From Chloromonas sp. AAM2 (lineage: Eukaryota > Chlorophyta > Chlorophyceae > Chlamydomonadales > Chlamydomonadaceae): a stretch of DNA of 10,850 nt. Positions within the stretch are counted from its first letter, which is position 1; each line of letters opens with the position of its first letter. The notes beneath the pieces were generated by a model that was not told the origin of the DNA, did no database searches, and worked only from the letters and a program-made list of their open reading frames with translations. This document shows, one piece after another, positions 7,927 to 10,850 of this stretch. A program made the translations under genes and the position numbers. The stretch is from contig QAXH01006624.1 in the NCBI GenBank assembly GCA_004335635.1, positions 1 through 10,850 of the forward strand. The letters are read 5' to 3'.

Positions 7927-8416
7927 CTTGTCTTGGCCACACAAGTCGGTCCACAGACCTGAATGAAAACCTAGTAAGTGCCCTGCTCACACCAACACGC
8001 TACACAAACCACGGACCCTACATCATACATCAGAATAGTGTGGTGTGCTAGGGTTAGCCGGTACAGGTAGCACCAGGTGCGCTAATTTCCGGCTAGAATG
8101 TCCTAGCCGTACGGTTAGCAGGTTTGATAGCACACATGCTTCATGTCAGGGCTGGTGCTGAGTGGTGCTTAAAACCTGGTGCTTAAACCTAGTTCCGTTG
8201 CTTGAGTCCATTCCAGCTCTGAGGATCCAGGCAACAATGGGTTCAAAAGCCTTGGCTTGTCTAGCTTGACATGTGCTGTTGCATGTCTTTTGGCAGTGAG
8301 TCCGTTTACCAAGTTGCTTCACAATGCAAGTTGCAGTTGTCCTTGGCTCGCTTTGGCGAGAAGCCACCACAAAGTAGTCCAGTCAGTCAATACATCAGGA
8401 CACAGGAGCCTATCAA

Positions 8417-8438
8417 ATTGTCTCAGAACTGGCAAACT
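8417..8438 (+). repeat. Short dispersed motif copy
   Basis: It reads aattgtctcagaactggc, then aaac, and is identical over this length to the copy at 2018-2039. It lies about 105 bases before split repeat B. Confidence 0.5.
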
Positions 8439-8543
8439 TCTTTTGTTGTGGCTTGCATGTGACCTGAGAGTACTTGTACGGCATTCTCACAATAAGCTGC
8501 ATCAGTCTCCTCATAATATGCTGCATGACCATTGCACAATAAG

Positions 8544-8600
8544 CAGTGCGCTCTCAACTCAGCCAACCAGAAGTACGCTTACAGCTGGTTTGCTGCATTA
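8544..8600 (+). repeat. Split repeat B: two halves separated by 5 bases
   Basis: The blocks 8544-8568 and 8574-8600 correspond to 1160-1184 and 1723-1749. The second block is exact over 27 bases. This compact form lacks the 538 bases found between the halves in copy A. Confidence 0.6.
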
Positions 8601-9015
8601 CACGCTGCACTACATGCTGGGTTACTGAAAGGCTCTCTGCAAGCCCGGCACCTGACTTCAGCCGCATGCCACAGAAGCAACTACCGGTGATCAATCGAAA
8701 CTGTTGCAGTTCTCTGAATTGGTTCATCGCTCAATCCCGCAATGAAACTCTCGCGCAATTGCAATCCGCCTTCAGGTTAAGCACCTTGCAATCAACTGGT
8801 TCAGCAACAAGGACCAGCCCCACATCAGGCCCTGAGGGTGCCAATGAGCATTGAAGCACTGAACATGTGGGAAAGCCATGTATGAATGTAAGGTGTGGCA
8901 AGTGCAATCTTATCCTTCCTCTGCTATGCTCAACTTCCAAAGAGATTCTGGCCGTTCCCAGCACTATGCCTGCTGCAACGCCCCTGCTCTGAGGTGTAGA
9001 CGCTCTATATCCACC

Positions 9016-9020
9016 TTACA
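9016..9020 (-). promoter_or_regulatory. Candidate polyadenylation signal TGTAA for the SCCPDH-like gene
   Basis: TTACA on + reads TGTAA on -, 115 bases after the stop at 9135. The 3' UTR between also holds an imperfect GTT-type trinucleotide run (9055-9084, CAACAACAACAGCAACGACA on +). Confidence 0.45.
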
Positions 9021-9134
9021 CACGTACACATACCAATCCCCCCTGCCAAACGTCAACCACCACAACAACAACAGCAACGACAACTGTCTGTACATCGCTC
9101 CAATCAACGCAACAGCAACTTCTCTCCACAATGC

Positions 9135-10464
9135 CTAGTCCTTCTTTCCAGCCGCGACGGGCACCCTGGCCTGCGCCGCGCCGGCGCCTGCCCCGTTGGC
9201 CTTGCCCGCAGGCCCATCCACCCGCCATGTGAAGCCGGCAGCCTTCAGGCGATCCACGAGCAACATACCTACCGCTGTGGCTGGGGTCATCACACCGGAT
9301 GGTAAGCAGGCACCTGGGAGAGGCAGCAGGCAGGCGTACAGTGTGAGACAAAGCTGTGGTTTCATTGGGAGGACTTCTTAAAGTTTTGCGCCATTGCCCA
9401 GCCTTTCCTTCAAAGTAAGGGAGGTAAGACAATGGCAAGGTGGTGGTGGTGTAGTGAGGTGGTGGTTCCTTGCATCAGGGAAGAAAGCTCAACAGGAAGC
9501 AGTTCGTAAGCTTAGCAGGCCGTTCAGAACCAATGCCTGGCTGATTGCAGTTGTTTAGAGTGATTCAAAAGGCAATGCCATGCAGTCCAGGGCACTTTGG
9601 GGTTCTGCAAAAGGGCTTGAGCAGCCTTCACATTCAGGGGTGCTCGTGGGCACGCACCAATTCCATCTCTGCTAACATGAGCGCTCGACCCACAATTCCA
9701 TCTGTTGATGCATTGGTCCATGCAGCAACACTTTGCATGTAACACGTGCACCAACCAAACTGTCTTGTCATGACAATCATGTGACACATGCTCGTGGATT
9801 CACAAGCCACGCGCCTGTTTTGGCGATGGTGTCTGCATCCTGCACCAGGGCAAGACCCGTTTCTAGAATCATGCGGCTCGTGCTCCAGTAACCTGCAGGC
9901 GATGGCACGGTCACGTGCCAGGCGGTTAACTCGCACCAGTCACCCTGTGGACCAATAAAACGTGGCAGGGTGCACCACCGCTACAGCTAAGACATGCTGA
10001 TACACGTGATCACCTTTTCAAAGCCATGCACACTGATCCCACCCTCTCAGCAAACGTACATACAGAAAGGTCCGGAGTGCATGTCAAACTGTACAGCACA
10101 TTAAATTGTACAGGAAGTCCACACACACACACATGGCAGACAGCCATGGGCTGCATGCTTTCTTTCTGCCTTTGTTCCTGCCTTTCTTCGCCTTTCTTGC
10201 TCAGGGTAGGTCAGGGCGGTACACATCCCGCCCCGTGTCCGACGGCTCCTCTGGTGTAAGAAATCAATCAAGCACGTGGTCCACATGTCGGATCACAGAA
10301 ACGGCTCACATGTCTCACCTGGGTCTCTGTTGTCCCCACACTCCCCAGTGACCACTGTGGGGGGTGCCCCGGCAGGCTCGTGTGTGAGCGCCACTAGCTT
10401 GTGCGTCCAGCGGCCAGTGCGCTGCAACTGCTCGCTGGGGCCGGAGCCAGGAGCCGGAAGAATC
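9135..10464 (-). CDS. Saccharopine dehydrogenase-like oxidoreductase (SCCPDH family), three 3' exons, 5' partial
   Basis: Exons: 10464-10319, 9892-9815 and 9313-9135 (TAG 9137-9135). The first begins (x)ILPAPGSGPSEQLQRTGRW, matching the family's LPxPGxGPS segment. Its phase-1 donor (CCAG|GTGAGA) joins the acceptor ending at 9893 to give …GDNRDP-GYWSTSRMILETGLALVQDAD, the GDPGY…TS+M…E(S/T)ALAL block. The last exon gives SGVMTPATAVGMLLVDRLKA, AGFTW, the family's GV(L/M)TPA…L+ERL…G C-terminal block. It then adds an Ala/Gly-rich tail ending AGKKD. These are NAD(P)-binding Rossmann-fold proteins of mostly unknown substrate; human SCCPDH is found on lipid droplets. Only the C-terminal quarter or so is here, so the Rossmann motif is not seen. 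The acceptor for 10464 is phase 2 and no upstream exon could be found before the right edge. The last intron (9814-9314) needs a GC donor. The substrate cannot be inferred. Confidence 0.8.
10120..10133 (+). repeat. Short CA dinucleotide run
   Basis: About seven CA units lie just before dispersed element copy 3, in the same intron. Confidence 0.6.
10155..10259 (+). repeat. Dispersed element, copy 3, inside an intron of the SCCPDH-like gene
   Basis: The head is ctttctttctgcctttgttc, followed by 'cttgctcagggtaggtca'. Hairpin arms are 10214-10219 (gggcgg) and 10228-10233 (ccgccc), fully Watson-Crick, with an 8-base loop. A cgtgtcc-gacggctcc core follows, and TGTAA is at 10255-10259. It lies in the intron 10318-9893 and is antisense to the gene. 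Confidence 0.7.
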
Positions 10465-10850
10465 CTACAGAAACGGTTGAACAGGGCACAAATGCACCAA
10501 AAATGACAGAGGGGAGTCCGACAAGAGAGCAGGTCATTTGTTGTTGTTAATGTTTACACGGCCATCAGTCCGGGGAGGACTGCTCAGCGGGGGCAAGGGA
10601 AGGAGGGAGAGAAAGCAAACAGCACAACCCAACCTGCATCCCAACCTGCATCCCAACCTGTGCAAGCGACATACAAGGGAAACGCTTGCACCATTTGTGT
10701 ATTTTTGGACGAATCTGCATACACCACACGTGTCAGATGGTGCATTCCCAACTAATATACGTACATTCCTACTGTACCTTGCATGTGCATGTTTTTTGGG
10801 GGCACCATGCCCATGCTTTGCTTAGGATGGGGATGTTGGCTGCTGCTGAG
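10465..10850. other. Probable intron or upstream part of the SCCPDH-like gene; nothing else recognised
   Basis: On the minus strand a pyrimidine-rich stretch (10611-10589) ends at a possible splice site, ctgagcag, but the short segment after it does not fit the phase-2 acceptor at 10465. The tandem 12-base array is the only other structure. I take this as mainly intron, with the 5' exons beyond the edge. Confidence 0.35.
10629..10664 (+). repeat. Three tandem 12-base units (ccaacctgcatc)
   Basis: Units at 10629-10640 and 10641-10652 are identical; the third, 10653-10664, has two or three changes. The 12-base period keeps frame: on the minus strand one frame reads G-W-D-A repeated. I could not show that it is coding. 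Confidence 0.6.

Larger units (their letters stand above)
6959..9015. other. Intergenic, repeat-rich; no gene recognised
   Basis: This stretch holds the likely promoter side of the TAZ gene, short dispersed motifs, local duplications and split repeat B. A minus-strand ATG at 7049-7047 opens a short frame (MDTRGPVDLSAPIITSV) that could be an upstream exon of the TAZ gene, but the phases I tried did not join it to finger 1. Two near-tandem copies of 'tggtgcttaaa(a)cc' lie at 8163-8189, and a near-palindrome 'ctagccgtacggttag' near 8103-8118. No TATA box or other promoter element could be named. Confidence 0.45.

Noticed and set aside
8041..8062. 'ctagggttag' as a telomere-like repeat
   Set aside because: Only a single occurrence with no tandem array.
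9016..9438. 140-codon - frame over the SCCPDH terminal exon
   Set aside because: The Arg/Gly- and Val-rich translation is a frame-shifted reading of the exon and of the GTT-type repeat; the other frame gives the family motif.

Overview
The window reads as nuclear DNA of a eukaryote with small, intron-rich genes and moderate G+C. I infer a green alga (Chlorophyta). Canonical GT-AG splice sites follow coding-like exons, introns run from about 80 to 500 bases, and TGTAA, the usual green-algal polyadenylation signal, sits downstream of coding ends. No bacterial-style operons, ribosome binding sites, rRNA, tRNA or CRISPR arrays were seen. Most long open frames are not genes; the real exons were found by pairing splice sites with reading phase and protein-family motifs.

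Layout. (1) 74-208, + strand: the last coding exon of an unassigned gene that enters from the left edge, with TGTAA at 320-324. (2) About 210-4670: mostly repeat-derived, non-coding DNA. It holds a near-direct duplication, two copies of a dispersed element (about 868-1000 on +, about 2062-2240 on -), half of a split repeat, a degenerate minisatellite (2288-2488), and one or two open frames of unknown status. (3) 4670-6958, - strand: a six-exon gene with two TAZ-type zinc fingers joined by an acidic linker. All five introns are phase 0, and both fingers are cut by an intron at the same codon, so the gene looks like the product of an internal exon duplication. (4) About 6960-9015: repeat-rich intergenic DNA with short dispersed motifs in both orientations. 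(5) 9135-10464 and beyond, - strand: the three 3' exons of a gene for a saccharopine dehydrogenase-like oxidoreductase (SCCPDH family). Its 5' part was not found and probably lies past the right edge. One of its introns carries the third copy of the dispersed element.

Nothing suggests that the three genes work together: one is an unknown protein end, one a putative transcription-coactivator-type zinc-finger protein, one a Rossmann-type oxidoreductase. The most interesting non-coding signal is the dispersed element. Its three copies share a pyrimidine-rich start, a hairpin kept through G-U pairs and a terminal TGTAA, as expected for the 3' end of an RNA-mobilised element.
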